Of a stretch of DNA of 49,727 bases, positions 8,483 through 17,628 are shown one piece after another. The translations under genes and the position numbers were made by a program. This stretch comes from Geobacteraceae bacterium. GTDB taxonomy: Bacteria; Desulfobacterota; Desulfuromonadia; Geobacterales; Pseudopelobacteraceae. Within the stretch, counting starts at the first letter, position 1, and every line of letters begins with the position of its first letter. The stretch is taken from NCBI GenBank assembly GCA_021286935.1, contig JAJTBI010000013.1, positions 1 to 49,727 of the forward strand, written 5' to 3'. The notes under the pieces were generated by a model, which searched no databases, was not told the origin of the DNA, and saw only the letters and a list, made by a program, of their open reading frames with translations.

Positions 8483-9499
8483 TCACGTCTGGGCAGGTCG
8501 TAGAGATCGGTACAGTTGAGCCAGTAAGCCCGCTTCCCGTTGGGGAGAATACTGAGCCAGAACATGCTGCTGTGCTTGAGCGGCAACCGTATCACGTAGT
8601 GTTTTATGCGCCATAAGCTGACTGATCAGGCGGCATAACTCCTCTCCACCCTGAAACAGCCAGCCGGTTTCTCCGTGGAGGATTAATGAGCGGTTACCGG
8701 GCACGTCCCGGGCCACCACCGGTTTGCCCATGACCATCGCTTCCAGCAGGGCATTGGCCATGCCGCCTTCAAACTGTGAGCTGTTCAGGACAAGGTCTGC
8801 AGCAGCATAGAGTGCCCCCATTGATTGATACGGCACCTCACCCAAGAACTTTACCCACGCAAGCTGTGCGGCCTGTTCGCGAACCGTGGCGGCATACTGA
8901 TGATCAAGCTCGCCGCCTGCTATCCACAGCTGTAATTGGGGCAGCTCATCTGTTAAAGGGCTCAGTGCATCGATTGCAAAATCAATCCCCTTGACTGGTC
9001 GTAGTGCTGCGGGTAGTAGGATCACGAAGCTATCAGACGGTTTTTTAGTGGGTTTCGTATCCTGAAAAGATTCTACCCCTTGGGGGATGACGTGCAGTTT
9101 GGGGGAAATATGCGGAAAAGCCTGCATGGCCAATTTGGCTACAAGCGGATCAAAACAGGTGACGGCTGCTGCATCGTGGAGAGCCAGCCTGGTTTCTTGC
9201 TGGTCGCGCAGGGCAGGGTCAAACAGATCGCTGCCGGTCAGGGTGATCAGGTAGGGCAGGCCAAGCTGTTGGGCAGTGGTGCGGGTCAGTGGACCGGCAT
9301 GAAAGGCATGGAAGCCGTGCAGCAAGCTTGGTGGCGTTGCGACCAGATTTTGCAGATGTAAGTGTAGATCCGTTGCATCAAGGGGTATCAGATCAGTCTG
9401 GAGGCCATGTATCTGCAGGTGACGGGCGATACGCTGCACGCTGGTAATGTTGCCTCTGGTGGGGCCTTGGGAGAAGGGACAGAAAAGTGCAATGTGCAT
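8483..9499 (-). CDS. Glycosyltransferase family 4-like (GT-B fold)
   Basis: The 338-residue product looks like a GT-B glycosyltransferase using a nucleotide-sugar donor. The N-terminal half contains MHIALFCPFSQGPTRGN, and the C-terminal half the donor-binding segments LLPAALRPVKGIDFAI, LNSSQFEGGMANALLEAM and GKPVVARDVPGN, where the E-x7-E pattern of the group 1 family is visible (FEGGMANALLEA). No membrane segment is seen, so it is cytosolic. The ATG at 9499 fits the family N-terminus; the frame stays open upstream but that part is low-complexity and overlaps the region before the divergent metallo-hydrolase. The acceptor sugar or lipid cannot be inferred, because no other glycan genes are adjacent. 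Confidence 0.82.
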   Translation of the reverse strand: MHIALFCPFSQGPTRGNITSVQRIARHLQIHGLQTDLIPLDATDLHLHLQNLVATPPSLLHGFHAFHAGPLTRTTAQQLGLPYLITLTGSDLFDPALRDQQETRLALHDAAAVTCFDPLVAKLAMQAFPHISPKLHVIPQGVESFQDTKPTKKPSDSFVILLPAALRPVKGIDFAIDALSPLTDELPQLQLWIAGGELDHQYAATVREQAAQLAWVKFLGEVPYQSMGALYAAADLVLNSSQFEGGMANALLEAMVMGKPVVARDVPGNRSLILHGETGWLFQGGEELCRLISQLMAHKTLRDTVAAQAQQHVLAQYSPQREAGLLAQLYRSLRPAQT

Positions 9500-9586
9500 G
9501 GTGCTAGTATGGCGACTGATGCAGGCAGATGCAAGGGGGAAAACCGCCTTGCCTGTGTCTGGGCCATCTGCTATTCTGCCGGTCCT

Positions 9587-10342
9587 ATGAAGATAATTAT
9601 CCTTGGCAGCGGAACCTCTACCGGGGTTCCCATGGTTGGCTGCAGTTGTCCGGTCTGTAGCTCTTCCAATCCCCGTGACCGTCGCAGCAGGGCGTCGCTG
9701 TTGATTTGTCATGCCGGAAAGAACATTCTGGTAGATACTTCAACCGACCTGCGTAGTCAGATGTTGCGGGAATCGGTACCGCAGATTGACGCGGTGCTGT
9801 TTACCCATGCCCATGCTGATCATGTCAATGGCATTGATGATCTGCGTGGGTTTCATTTTCTGCATCGCCAAGTGGTTCCTTGCTACGCCTGCCCGTCTAC
9901 CATGGAGCGTTTGCAGAAAGGGTTTGGTTATATCTTTCAGCAAGATAAAGGGGCGACCCATCCACCGTTGCTGGACCCCCAGGTCGTGTCTGGCCCTTTT
10001 GAGCTGTTCGGATTACCGGTTATTCCGATTCCGCTGGAACATGGGGCCGGTGTCTCCTGTGGTTACCGGATCGGTTCTTTCGCCTATTTAACTGATTGTA
10101 GTGCTATTCCTGCAGCGTCACTTGCATTGTTGCAGGGAGTTGTTACAGTAGTGATTGACGGCTTGCGCTGGTCGTCGCATCCCTTTCACTTTAACATCGA
10201 AGGAGCGATTGCTGCCATGCAGCAGTTGCAGGTCAGACAGACGATACTTACCCATCTGACCCATGAGGTAAGCCACGCAGAAGAACAGAAATTGCCGGGT
10301 GGTGTCGTATTTGCCTATGATGGTATGGTGATTGATCTGTAG
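9587..10342 (+). CDS. PhnP-like metallo-beta-lactamase-fold phosphodiesterase
   Basis: The 251-residue protein starts MKIIILGSGTSTGVPMVGC, followed by CPVC, the signature of the PhnP/lipoate-associated branch of MBL hydrolases. The metal-binding motif FTHAHADHVNG gives HxHxDH, with further ligands likely in YLTDCS and the C-terminal LTHLTHE. PhnP members hydrolyse cyclic phosphodiesters such as ribosyl cyclic phosphate; no other phosphonate genes are nearby, so the substrate here is open. The ATG at 9587 is chosen because it begins the conserved N-terminus; upstream in-frame codons encode a non-conserved tail overlapping the divergent glycosyltransferase start. It is followed after 55 bp by the unknown 613-residue gene, probably co-transcribed. 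Confidence 0.85.
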   Translation: MKIIILGSGTSTGVPMVGCSCPVCSSSNPRDRRSRASLLICHAGKNILVDTSTDLRSQMLRESVPQIDAVLFTHAHADHVNGIDDLRGFHFLHRQVVPCYACPSTMERLQKGFGYIFQQDKGATHPPLLDPQVVSGPFELFGLPVIPIPLEHGAGVSCGYRIGSFAYLTDCSAIPAASLALLQGVVTVVIDGLRWSSHPFHFNIEGAIAAMQQLQVRQTILTHLTHEVSHAEEQKLPGGVVFAYDGMVIDL

Positions 10343-10397
10343 CGCCAATTCAGTATCAAGATGTTGACTTTCTGATCTGAAATTGGATGGGGGAATC

Positions 10398-12239
10398 ATG
10401 CAGAAGGATATACGCCTCCACGGGCAGCTGACCAACGGGATTGAGTATTTTGTGCTGGTGGTTGGAACCGAGGCCTACCAACGCTATTTCTTTAATATTG
10501 TTCAGGAAGAGGATGAGTTGAGGGTCTTTTCCCCCGGCAATGAGTTCATTCTGGGGCAAAAGGGGATCAGCTTTGAGGGTAATGGCGGTCATTTCTGCGA
10601 GTATATGTTCGGGGTGGAGCAGCCAACCTCTGATCTGACCAAGACCGAGATTATTAACCGTCTGGTCATGAACGGTGCCTGCCTTGAGGAAGAGGGAGGC
10701 TCCCTTCATTTTAGCGAGCAGACCAGTGGACATGAATCCTACGATACCGTCTTTTTTGAGGGTAACGCGGTTTGTAATTACTTCTTTTCCGTGTATTCTC
10801 CCAAACTTTCCCGTAAGCTGGGGGAGCAGCAGCAGGAACTGGTCCGTCTGCTGGGCAAGACCCTGAAGCGAACTCCGGCAGTTGGTGAAGAACGGGATGA
10901 CCTGCTGGTTGATGAGCTGTTTCCGCTTTTACAGGATGAAGGCGCCCAACTGTTTATTGTCAAACTGATTAACACCCATCACAAGGCCTATCGAGACCTG
11001 TTCCGTTCCCTCTATTTCCGCTCAAAGAAGATTGCCGACGATGACTTTGCCCGCCTGATGAGCCTGGCCAGTGCCCGCCAAATCGACCGCTACCAGCAGG
11101 AACGGATGCGGATTGATGTGATGTATCGTCACCCAATGAATCGCCGGATTGTTGATGAGTACCGGAGTATCCTGATCGGCTGCACTGCCAGGGGAGAGAT
11201 CAGCACTCTGGAAAATGCCCGGCTGAATCGGTTGAAGGCACTCTCCGTGCGGAACAAGATACCCGGTGCACTCTTTTTTACGCTGGATGAACTGCTCAAA
11301 AAGGGGCGTGATTTGAAGGAGGCCACTGAGGAGGCCGACTACATCGCCCAGACCCGCCAGATTCTGGAAGGGTTCTTCCTGCATCAGCAGGAGATTGACA
11401 GTTCCATTGACCGGGACGATATGCTGACCCTGATCAAGGCAAAAAAATGGGCCATTGCGGCCCGTGACCATCATTTTGATCATCTGATGCTTGATTTCAG
11501 TCGTGAATGTGATGAAAAAATCAGGGATGGTGCTGACCCAACCCTGCTTGAAGGTTTTTCCTTTGTTATTACCTATCTTGACCGGTTGGACAGTACCCTG
11601 TCGCTGATCGGTCAGCTGGCCTTCATGGAAAACGTACGGATAACCGAGGAGATGCTCCAGGGCTTGCTGGAACATCGTGCGGCCTTTGAAAATCTGCAGC
11701 CCGGTTGCTTTGAAGAGCTGTTTGCGAAAGAGCTGTTTGATAACCCGTATCTTGGACGTTTTGGCCGGACAAAAATGACGATCCTGATGGAGGGGCTGCC
11801 TCTGGTGCAGGCAGAACAGCAAGGGATTGAGGAGCTTCAAAAGCGTCTGATTGCGGTTGACCAGGAAGAACGGCTGTATCTGATGGTGCTGGAGCTGGTG
11901 CGACATCGGGTCCGTAATTTTTACTCAAGCTATGCCACCAAGGCAGAACAGGATGTACTGCGCCGTGAGGTGCTTGAGGAGTTGAAGGCCCGCAAAAAAC
12001 TGGCTGTAAACCTGCCCGATCATGTCTTTCAGGAGACCGTCACCACCATACAGAAGGAAGCGGTCTATCTGCAGTCCCTGCTGCCAACCATCATAGCGGA
12101 GAAAAATGCAGTTCTGCGCGAGGATTTTCTGGCTAATGCCGGTCTGGACCGTTTCTATGTGGAAGAGCTGGAGCGGGAGTATTATGAACAGAATGGGTTG
12201 GATTTAGAAGAGATGTATCAGATCCGCCAGGGGTTGTAA
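10398..12239 (+). CDS. Large conserved protein of unknown function
   Basis: The 613-residue product is soluble, acidic and mostly helical, with no signal peptide, membrane segment or catalytic motif that I recognise. It begins MQKDIRLHGQLTNGIEYFVLVVG, a beta-rich start, and later parts are charged helices, for example LEELKARKKLAVNLPDH and the C-terminal VEELEREYYEQNGLDLEE. I have a weak memory that Geobacter genomes carry a TIGR04442-type family with a similar N-terminus; this is not verified. The ATG at 10398 has GGATGGGGG upstream; a TTG at 10383 is an alternative in-frame start. It follows the PhnP-like gene and is closed by palindrome copy B. Confidence 0.8.
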   Translation: MQKDIRLHGQLTNGIEYFVLVVGTEAYQRYFFNIVQEEDELRVFSPGNEFILGQKGISFEGNGGHFCEYMFGVEQPTSDLTKTEIINRLVMNGACLEEEGGSLHFSEQTSGHESYDTVFFEGNAVCNYFFSVYSPKLSRKLGEQQQELVRLLGKTLKRTPAVGEERDDLLVDELFPLLQDEGAQLFIVKLINTHHKAYRDLFRSLYFRSKKIADDDFARLMSLASARQIDRYQQERMRIDVMYRHPMNRRIVDEYRSILIGCTARGEISTLENARLNRLKALSVRNKIPGALFFTLDELLKKGRDLKEATEEADYIAQTRQILEGFFLHQQEIDSSIDRDDMLTLIKAKKWAIAARDHHFDHLMLDFSRECDEKIRDGADPTLLEGFSFVITYLDRLDSTLSLIGQLAFMENVRITEEMLQGLLEHRAAFENLQPGCFEELFAKELFDNPYLGRFGRTKMTILMEGLPLVQAEQQGIEELQKRLIAVDQEERLYLMVLELVRHRVRNFYSSYATKAEQDVLRREVLEELKARKKLAVNLPDHVFQETVTTIQKEAVYLQSLLPTIIAEKNAVLREDFLANAGLDRFYVEELEREYYEQNGLDLEEMYQIRQGL

Positions 12240-12365
12240 GGGAATGGTCTTTTTTCGCCCTGGCCGTATCAATCTGCAGTCTGTCTTGTGCGGCGTACCT
12301 CAGTAGTACGCCTCCGCGCCAGACTTTGCTTGCTACAGCCAGAGCAAAAAAATCCTCATTCCTGG
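12240..12365. repeat. Long intergenic palindrome, copy B of the CGTAC-apex family
   Basis: The element lies between the convergent unknown gene and a GGDEF/EAL gene. The left arm starts GGGAATGGTCTTTTTTCG and the right arm ends AAAAAAATCCTCATTCC. The middle block TGTCTTGTGCGGCGTAC matches copy A exactly, and the apex is GGCGTAC, loop CTCAGTA, GTACGCC (12292-12312), followed by TCCGCGCCA as in copy A. T-runs leave either strand, fitting a two-way terminator, although the arms are far longer than termination needs. Confidence 0.8.
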
Positions 12366-12401
12366 TTTTGAATTTTTGCTTTTATGTGTAATCTTGCCAT
12401 T

Positions 12402-15299
12402 TCATCCTCCCAGCAGGCCGTGGGCCTTGCCGTCTGATTCCCCCAGCCTTTTGAGAAATGTGCCAAACTCCCCGGCGGTCACCGGTCGTGACAGGTAATA
12501 GCCCTGCATGGTGTCACAGCTGCGCTGGTGCATGAACTCCATCTGCTCGCTATGTTCAATCCCCTCGGCGACAACAGTCAGGTTCATGCTGTGAGCCAGG
12601 GCGATGATCGCCTCGGCGATGGTGGCGTCATTATGGTCACGGGTGACATGTTTGACGAATGAACGGTCGATCTTGAGCCGGTCAATCGGGAAATGCTTCA
12701 GGTGTGACAGTGACGAGTAGCCGGTGCCAAAGTCATCAATTGAGAGGGTTATACCCATTTTTTTAAGCTGGCGCAGGGTCAAAATCGCTTCTTCCGGGTT
12801 TTCCATGACCGCGCTTTCGGTCAGTTCAAGCTCAAGCAGTTCAGGGTTGAAGCCGGTTTCTGCCAGTATTTTTTCTATGCGCATCCCCAGGGTTTTTTGC
12901 CTGAATTGCCGTGCCGAGACGTTAACTGCTATCCGAATGGGCGGATAGCCTTCCTGCCGCCAGCGTACCCCCTGCCGACAGGCCTCTGCCAGTACCCATT
13001 CGCCAAGGGGGACAATCAAGCCGGTTTCTTCGGCAATCGGAATGAAATTGTTGGGGGGTACAATGCCCAGGTCAGGATGCCGCCACCTGATCAGCGCTTC
13101 AATACCTGCCACATGGCCGGAGTTAAGCTCCATCTGAGGCTGGTAGGCCAGAAAAAACTCTTCCCTCTCCAGGGCCCGTCGCATGGTGTTTTCCAGCAAG
13201 AGACGTTCCGTTGCCCGCATGTTCAGTTCCGGTGAGAAGAAGTGGCAGGTGTTGCGACCAGCCTCTTTGGCTTGGTACATGGCCATGTCTGCATTTTTTA
13301 AGAGTTCTTCGGCATCATGACCGTCTCGCGGATAGATTGAGATCCCGATGCTGGAAGAGGAATAAACCTCATGTTCATCAATCAGGTACGGCTCGGCAAG
13401 CTGTTCAAGGATTTTCATAACCACGCTACCCACCGCATGGTCGTTTTCCAGTGCAGAGATCAGTACCACAAATTCATCACCACCCAGACGGGCTACCGTG
13501 TCTGATGAACGGACACAGTCAAGCAGCCGGTTACCTACCTGCTTTAAAAGCTGATCACCAATGGCATGTCCCAATGAATCGTTAATCGCCTTAAAACGAT
13601 CCAGATCAAGAAACAGGATGGCGACACCCTGATTGTCCCGCTCTGCCCGATTAATCGCCAGTTGCAGCCGGTCATGCAGCAGGGTCCGATTGGGCAGGCC
13701 GGTGACCGGGTCGTGGTAGGCCAGCTTTTCAATGGTGGTTTCGGCTTCTTTACGGTCGGTAATATCCCGGCCCATGCCGACAATCGCTTCTGGCTGGCCT
13801 GCCGGGTTTATGATGCAGCGCAGGGCCCAGCCGATCCAGCGCTTTCCTTCCATGGTTTGGGAGAGATATTCACGGTAGTAGCTGGTGTCATTGCAGATCA
13901 TTCGCTCAAAACCGTTGCTGTGCTGGAGCTGTTCAGTCGGTAGAATAACCGGCATGAGCGGTTTACCGAGCAGTTCTTCCTCGGTCTGTCCAAAAAGTTT
14001 GCAGAATGAAGGGCTGACAAAGCGTAGAGTACCGTCCATGTCGATCTTGATCACCAGATCCGCCTGGTTTTCCACTAGTATCCGGTAGCGTTCTTCGCTT
14101 TCCTTCAGCTTGTTCTCCACCTGCTTGCGCCTGCTGATATCAACAAAACTCTCCAGCAGATGTTCGCGACCATCCAGCACCACCCTGCTGACGGTCTTGA
14201 TTACTGACAGCCTGCTACCATCGGCCCGGATCAGGTCCCGTTCCTCATTATCCAGCGTTTGGTGCAGATCGGTGAAGGGACACTGTCCTTCTTCATTGGG
14301 GCAGATAAAACGGTGGCAGGATACCCCGATCATCTCTTCGCGGGTTCTGCCCAGGCTGGAAGCAGCAACCTCGTTGACATCAACAATCCGGTGGTTTTGG
14401 GGGTCAATCACCAGAATGCCGGTGTGGACCGAGTCAACAATGGTCTTTAGTCGTGCTTCGGTCTCTCTCAATACCCGTTCTGCTTGCAGACGCTCCAGTT
14501 CCGAGGCAGCCCGTGCCGCAAAAATCTGTAGCATGGATGCAGCCAGGTGACTTTCGCGGATCGGGCGACGGCTGAAGACCGCCAGTGGCCCCATGGTTGT
14601 CTTGTGTGAACTGATCAGCGGGATACCGATATAGCTTTCAACCCCCATTTCAAGGGCAAGGTGGTCAAGGGGGAACAGTTCTGGGATGCCCTGGGGGTAA
14701 ATCTTCAGGCCGTTGGCCAACACCTGTTCGCAGGGGGTGTCAAGCAGTGGGAAGGTGAAGTTGCCATGTATGGCGCCATCGGCAGCGACAGCCACGGTTT
14801 GAATGGTTGTCCGTTCAGTGTCCACAAACTCGCCGATGAAGGCAAAGTCGGCATCCAGCGCCTTTGCCAGGTGAAGTACCAGGAACTGGAAAAAGCGTTC
14901 ACCAGTGGCCTCGGAGACCCCTTCCACCAGTTGGCGAAGACCGTCTTCAATCAAATGCAGCTTGGAAAGGTCGTTGATCGTGACCAGCAGCAGGTCATCA
15001 GAGCTGGTTTTGAGAGGTTTGATGCTGATCAGGATAAAGGAGTGGCTGTTGGTGGTGCTGATCAGGCTTTTTTCTGCCTGGTGGGAGGGTGTCTCTTGGG
15101 ATCGGTATGTTTCAATCTCCTCCATGATCCAGGAGGGGGCCAGGGTGATTTCGCTTTGCGGCGTGATTCCTTCAAGGGTTTCAAGCAGTGTTATTGCAGG
15201 GTTGTTGGCATGCAGGATGATGCCATTCTGTCTGAGGAGCAGGATCGGTGTCGGCAGTGCTTCAACGATTTGCAGATAACTGTCTGAAGCGAGTTTCAT
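12402..15299 (-). CDS. PAS-GAF-PAS-PAS-GGDEF-EAL cyclic-di-GMP enzyme
   Basis: This 965-residue protein has no clear membrane helix and is probably cytosolic. Order: PAS-like segment (1-115), GAF (about 130-275), PAS (about 285-400), PAS with PAC ending [13 protein letters not shown] (about 410-535), GGDEF (about 540-700) and EAL (about 705-955). The cyclase motif is intact ([13 protein letters not shown]) with an RSSD inhibitory-site motif just upstream. The phosphodiesterase motif is also intact ([42 protein letters not shown]), so it could make or break c-di-GMP. The start has AGGAGG upstream. The next gene on the same strand is a shorter paralogue 68 bp upstream, suggesting tandem duplication. 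Confidence 0.93.
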   Translation of the reverse strand: MKLASDSYLQIVEALPTPILLLRQNGIILHANNPAITLLETLEGITPQSEITLAPSWIMEEIETYRSQETPSHQAEKSLISTTNSHSFILISIKPLKTSSDDLLLVTINDLSKLHLIEDGLRQLVEGVSEATGERFFQFLVLHLAKALDADFAFIGEFVDTERTTIQTVAVAADGAIHGNFTFPLLDTPCEQVLANGLKIYPQGIPELFPLDHLALEMGVESYIGIPLISSHKTTMGPLAVFSRRPIRESHLAASMLQIFAARAASELERLQAERVLRETEARLKTIVDSVHTGILVIDPQNHRIVDVNEVAASSLGRTREEMIGVSCHRFICPNEEGQCPFTDLHQTLDNEERDLIRADGSRLSVIKTVSRVVLDGREHLLESFVDISRRKQVENKLKESEERYRILVENQADLVIKIDMDGTLRFVSPSFCKLFGQTEEELLGKPLMPVILPTEQLQHSNGFERMICNDTSYYREYLSQTMEGKRWIGWALRCIINPAGQPEAIVGMGRDITDRKEAETTIEKLAYHDPVTGLPNRTLLHDRLQLAINRAERDNQGVAILFLDLDRFKAINDSLGHAIGDQLLKQVGNRLLDCVRSSDTVARLGGDEFVVLISALENDHAVGSVVMKILEQLAEPYLIDEHEVYSSSSIGISIYPRDGHDAEELLKNADMAMYQAKEAGRNTCHFFSPELNMRATERLLLENTMRRALEREEFFLAYQPQMELNSGHVAGIEALIRWRHPDLGIVPPNNFIPIAEETGLIVPLGEWVLAEACRQGVRWRQEGYPPIRIAVNVSARQFRQKTLGMRIEKILAETGFNPELLELELTESAVMENPEEAILTLRQLKKMGITLSIDDFGTGYSSLSHLKHFPIDRLKIDRSFVKHVTRDHNDATIAEAIIALAHSMNLTVVAEGIEHSEQMEFMHQRSCDTMQGYYLSRPVTAGEFGTFLKRLGESDGKAHGLLGG

Positions 15300-15367
15300 G
15301 AATGCCTCCTGATACTTTAGTCATACTAGACGCTGGGAGGCAGACTGTCAATCTGATGCTCGCCGGT

Positions 15368-17428
15368 TCAAGTTGTCAGTCCAGCCGGTATGACGGCTTT
15401 ACTCTGGCTGGAAGCAAGCAGGCCGGTTATATTCTGGGCAGGCAGGGGATGACTGAAAAGGAACCCTTGGGATGTTGTGCAGCCCCAGTTGTGGAGCAGG
15501 GTGCATTGGTCAATATGTTCAACCCCTTCAGCCACCGCCTCCAGGTGCAGGCGGTGCGCCATGGCGATGATCGCTTCTACAATGGCACTGTCTTCAGGAC
15601 TGCGGGTCAGGTCGTTGATAAAGGAGCGGTCGATCTTGAGGCGGTCAATCGGAAAATGTTTCAGGTGACTGAGGGATGAATAGCCGGTACCGAAGTCATC
15701 AATGGCCAGACTGATGCCGCGACGCTTGAGTGCCTTGAGCAGAGCTGCGGCTTCATCTGGATTGTCCATCAGGGTGGTTTCTGTCAGTTCCAGCTCCAGC
15801 CCTTTGGGATCACAGCCGGTTTCCTGCAGAATCTCATCAATCATCGGCATCAGTCCCCGTTGCTGAAACTGACGGGGTGAGATATTGACCGCCATCCGTA
15901 GCTGGCGGTAGCCAGCCTTTTGCCAGGCCCTTGCCTGGTGACAGGCGGTCCGTAATACCCATTCTCCCAGCGGAATAATCAGTCCGGTGTCTTCTGCGAT
16001 ACCGATAAAAAGTCCGGGCAGGAGCAGACCAAGTTGGGGATGATTCCAGCGTACCAGCGCTTCAACGCCGGTAATAGCGCCGGTGGTGTTATCTATCTGG
16101 GGCTGGTAATCCAGAAACAGTTCCTGGTGTTCGATGGCCCGGCGCAGTGCCTGCTCAAGCTGCATCCGTTGCACCATTTTTTCGTTATGGTCCGGTGAAA
16201 AGAACTTGAAGGTACCGCGGCCACACTCCTTTGCCTGATACATGGCAATATCGGCATGTTTGAGCAGGGTGTCCACATCGGTACCGTCCGAAGGGAAGAG
16301 GGCAACGCCGATGCTAACGCCGCTGTACAGCTCATGCCCGCCCAGCTGGAACGGATGGCTCATTGCGTTGACTATTTTGGATGCCACGGAGCCTGCCTGG
16401 CTACATTTGACCAGGCTGTTCAGGATAAGTACAAACTCATCGCCGCCAATCCTGGCAACGGTGTCCGTGGCACGGACACAGCTGTTCAGACGGCGGCTTA
16501 CCTCCTGCAGTAACAGGTCGCCAATCTGGTGTCCAAAGGCATCGTTAACATGTTTGAAACGATCAAGATCGAGAAAAAGCACGGCCAGAGACGAACCATT
16601 GCGGCTGGACAGGGAGATGGCCTGGGACAGCCGGTCATGGAGCAGGCTGCGGTTGGGCAGGCCGGTCAGGGTGTCGTAATGGGCAAGTTGCAGTATCTCT
16701 TTTTCTGCCTTTTTCCGGTCGGTGATGTCCCGTCCAATGCCGACAATGGCTTCTATCCTGCCTTTTTCATCCACTACCCCTTTCATAGCCCAGCCGATCC
16801 AGCGGGGGCCATCCAGGGTTTGAGAATTAATCTCGTAATAGCAGGGTTTGGGATAGCAATCCAGTCGCTTCATCGCCTCTTTCATCATTCCCTGACCGCT
16901 GATATTAATGATCGGGCAGAGTTCCCGCCCAACCAGCTGCTCCTCGTCAATACCGAACATCATACAAAATGAAGGGCTGGCAAACTGCAGTCTGCCATCG
17001 GTATCAACCCTGACCACCAGATCACTTTGGTGCTCGACCAGCATACGGTAGCGTTCTTCACTCTGGCGTAGGGCCTGCTCGGTCCGTTTGTGGCGGCTTA
17101 TGTCGTGCAGTGTAATCAGGATGCCGCTCTGTTGAGCATCCTGGTCCAGGCGGGTCAGGGTGAATTGAAGGTGGCGCTGGCCAGTCTCCAGAGACAGACA
17201 CTGTTCAAAGCAGTGTTCATCCTTTTCATGCTGCAGAAATGTGTTTATTTCAGTGGCCAGCCAGTCCGGCGGGGTGCAGCTGACGCCGTCTGAGAGTGGA
17301 ATGCAGGTGGGGAGGATCTTGTAGGCAGCCTTGTTGGCGAAGGCGAAGTGCCCTTGCATGTCCAGCATAATCACCGGAGCTGGTATGGCTGAAAATACCT
17401 GTTTGTAGGGTGTGCTGGTGTTCGGCAT
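15368..17428 (-). CDS. PAS-PAS-GGDEF-EAL cyclic-di-GMP enzyme, paralogue of the next gene downstream
   Basis: The 686-residue product has a PAS-like domain (1-120), a second PAS/PAC (about 130-250, ending [13 protein letters not shown]), GGDEF (about 255-420) and EAL (about 425-675). GGDEF is intact (VARIGGDEFVLIL) with RATD as the inhibitory site; EAL residues are intact ([42 protein letters not shown]). Long stretches are nearly identical to the 965-residue protein ([19 protein letters not shown]), but this one lacks the GAF and one PAS, so the pair may answer different signals. AGGGGG precedes the ATG. A sigma-70-type promoter with an overlapping palindrome lies upstream at 17494-17522. 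Confidence 0.93.
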   Translation of the reverse strand: MPNTSTPYKQVFSAIPAPVIMLDMQGHFAFANKAAYKILPTCIPLSDGVSCTPPDWLATEINTFLQHEKDEHCFEQCLSLETGQRHLQFTLTRLDQDAQQSGILITLHDISRHKRTEQALRQSEERYRMLVEHQSDLVVRVDTDGRLQFASPSFCMMFGIDEEQLVGRELCPIINISGQGMMKEAMKRLDCYPKPCYYEINSQTLDGPRWIGWAMKGVVDEKGRIEAIVGIGRDITDRKKAEKEILQLAHYDTLTGLPNRSLLHDRLSQAISLSSRNGSSLAVLFLDLDRFKHVNDAFGHQIGDLLLQEVSRRLNSCVRATDTVARIGGDEFVLILNSLVKCSQAGSVASKIVNAMSHPFQLGGHELYSGVSIGVALFPSDGTDVDTLLKHADIAMYQAKECGRGTFKFFSPDHNEKMVQRMQLEQALRRAIEHQELFLDYQPQIDNTTGAITGVEALVRWNHPQLGLLLPGLFIGIAEDTGLIIPLGEWVLRTACHQARAWQKAGYRQLRMAVNISPRQFQQRGLMPMIDEILQETGCDPKGLELELTETTLMDNPDEAAALLKALKRRGISLAIDDFGTGYSSLSHLKHFPIDRLKIDRSFINDLTRSPEDSAIVEAIIAMAHRLHLEAVAEGVEHIDQCTLLHNWGCTTSQGFLFSHPLPAQNITGLLASSQSKAVIPAGLTT

Positions 17429-17493
17429 GGTTGCCCCCTTTAACAGGATAAGCAGGTGCTAAAAGTAGAGCCGGGTTGGAGTATTTGAAAATT

Positions 17494-17522
17494 ATAGTAT
17501 TTAAATACTGCAATCAAGTCAA
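17494..17522 (-). promoter_or_regulatory. Candidate promoter with overlapping 14-bp palindrome
   Basis: On the minus strand TTGACT (17517-17522) is followed by 17 bp and TACTAT (17494-17499); TATAAT just beyond (17491-17496) is an alternative -10 at a 20-bp spacing. The perfect palindrome AGTATTTAAATACT occupies 17496-17509, inside the promoter, and a related half site (CAAATACT on the minus strand) lies 6 bp further downstream. This is the layout of a repressor operator for the GGDEF/EAL gene, but no regulator is identified. Confidence 0.45.
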
Positions 17523-17628
17523 CTGTTGGCCGGAAATTTTACGTTGTTTTTTGTTGGCTTGCCCATGTCGTATAGAGCGTGTATCTTTTGCGTGTTGATG
17601 TGTTGATTAATAACTCAGGAGGGTGGCG

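Noticed and set aside
11022..11906. 294-residue minus-strand frame inside the 613-residue gene
   Set aside because: It is antisense to a gene with good start and codon pattern; its composition is Gln/His-rich, as in other antisense shadows here.
14661..15287. 208-residue plus-strand frame within the GAF region of the GGDEF/EAL gene
   Set aside because: The minus-strand protein has GAF and PAS patterns across the whole stretch; the plus frame has none.
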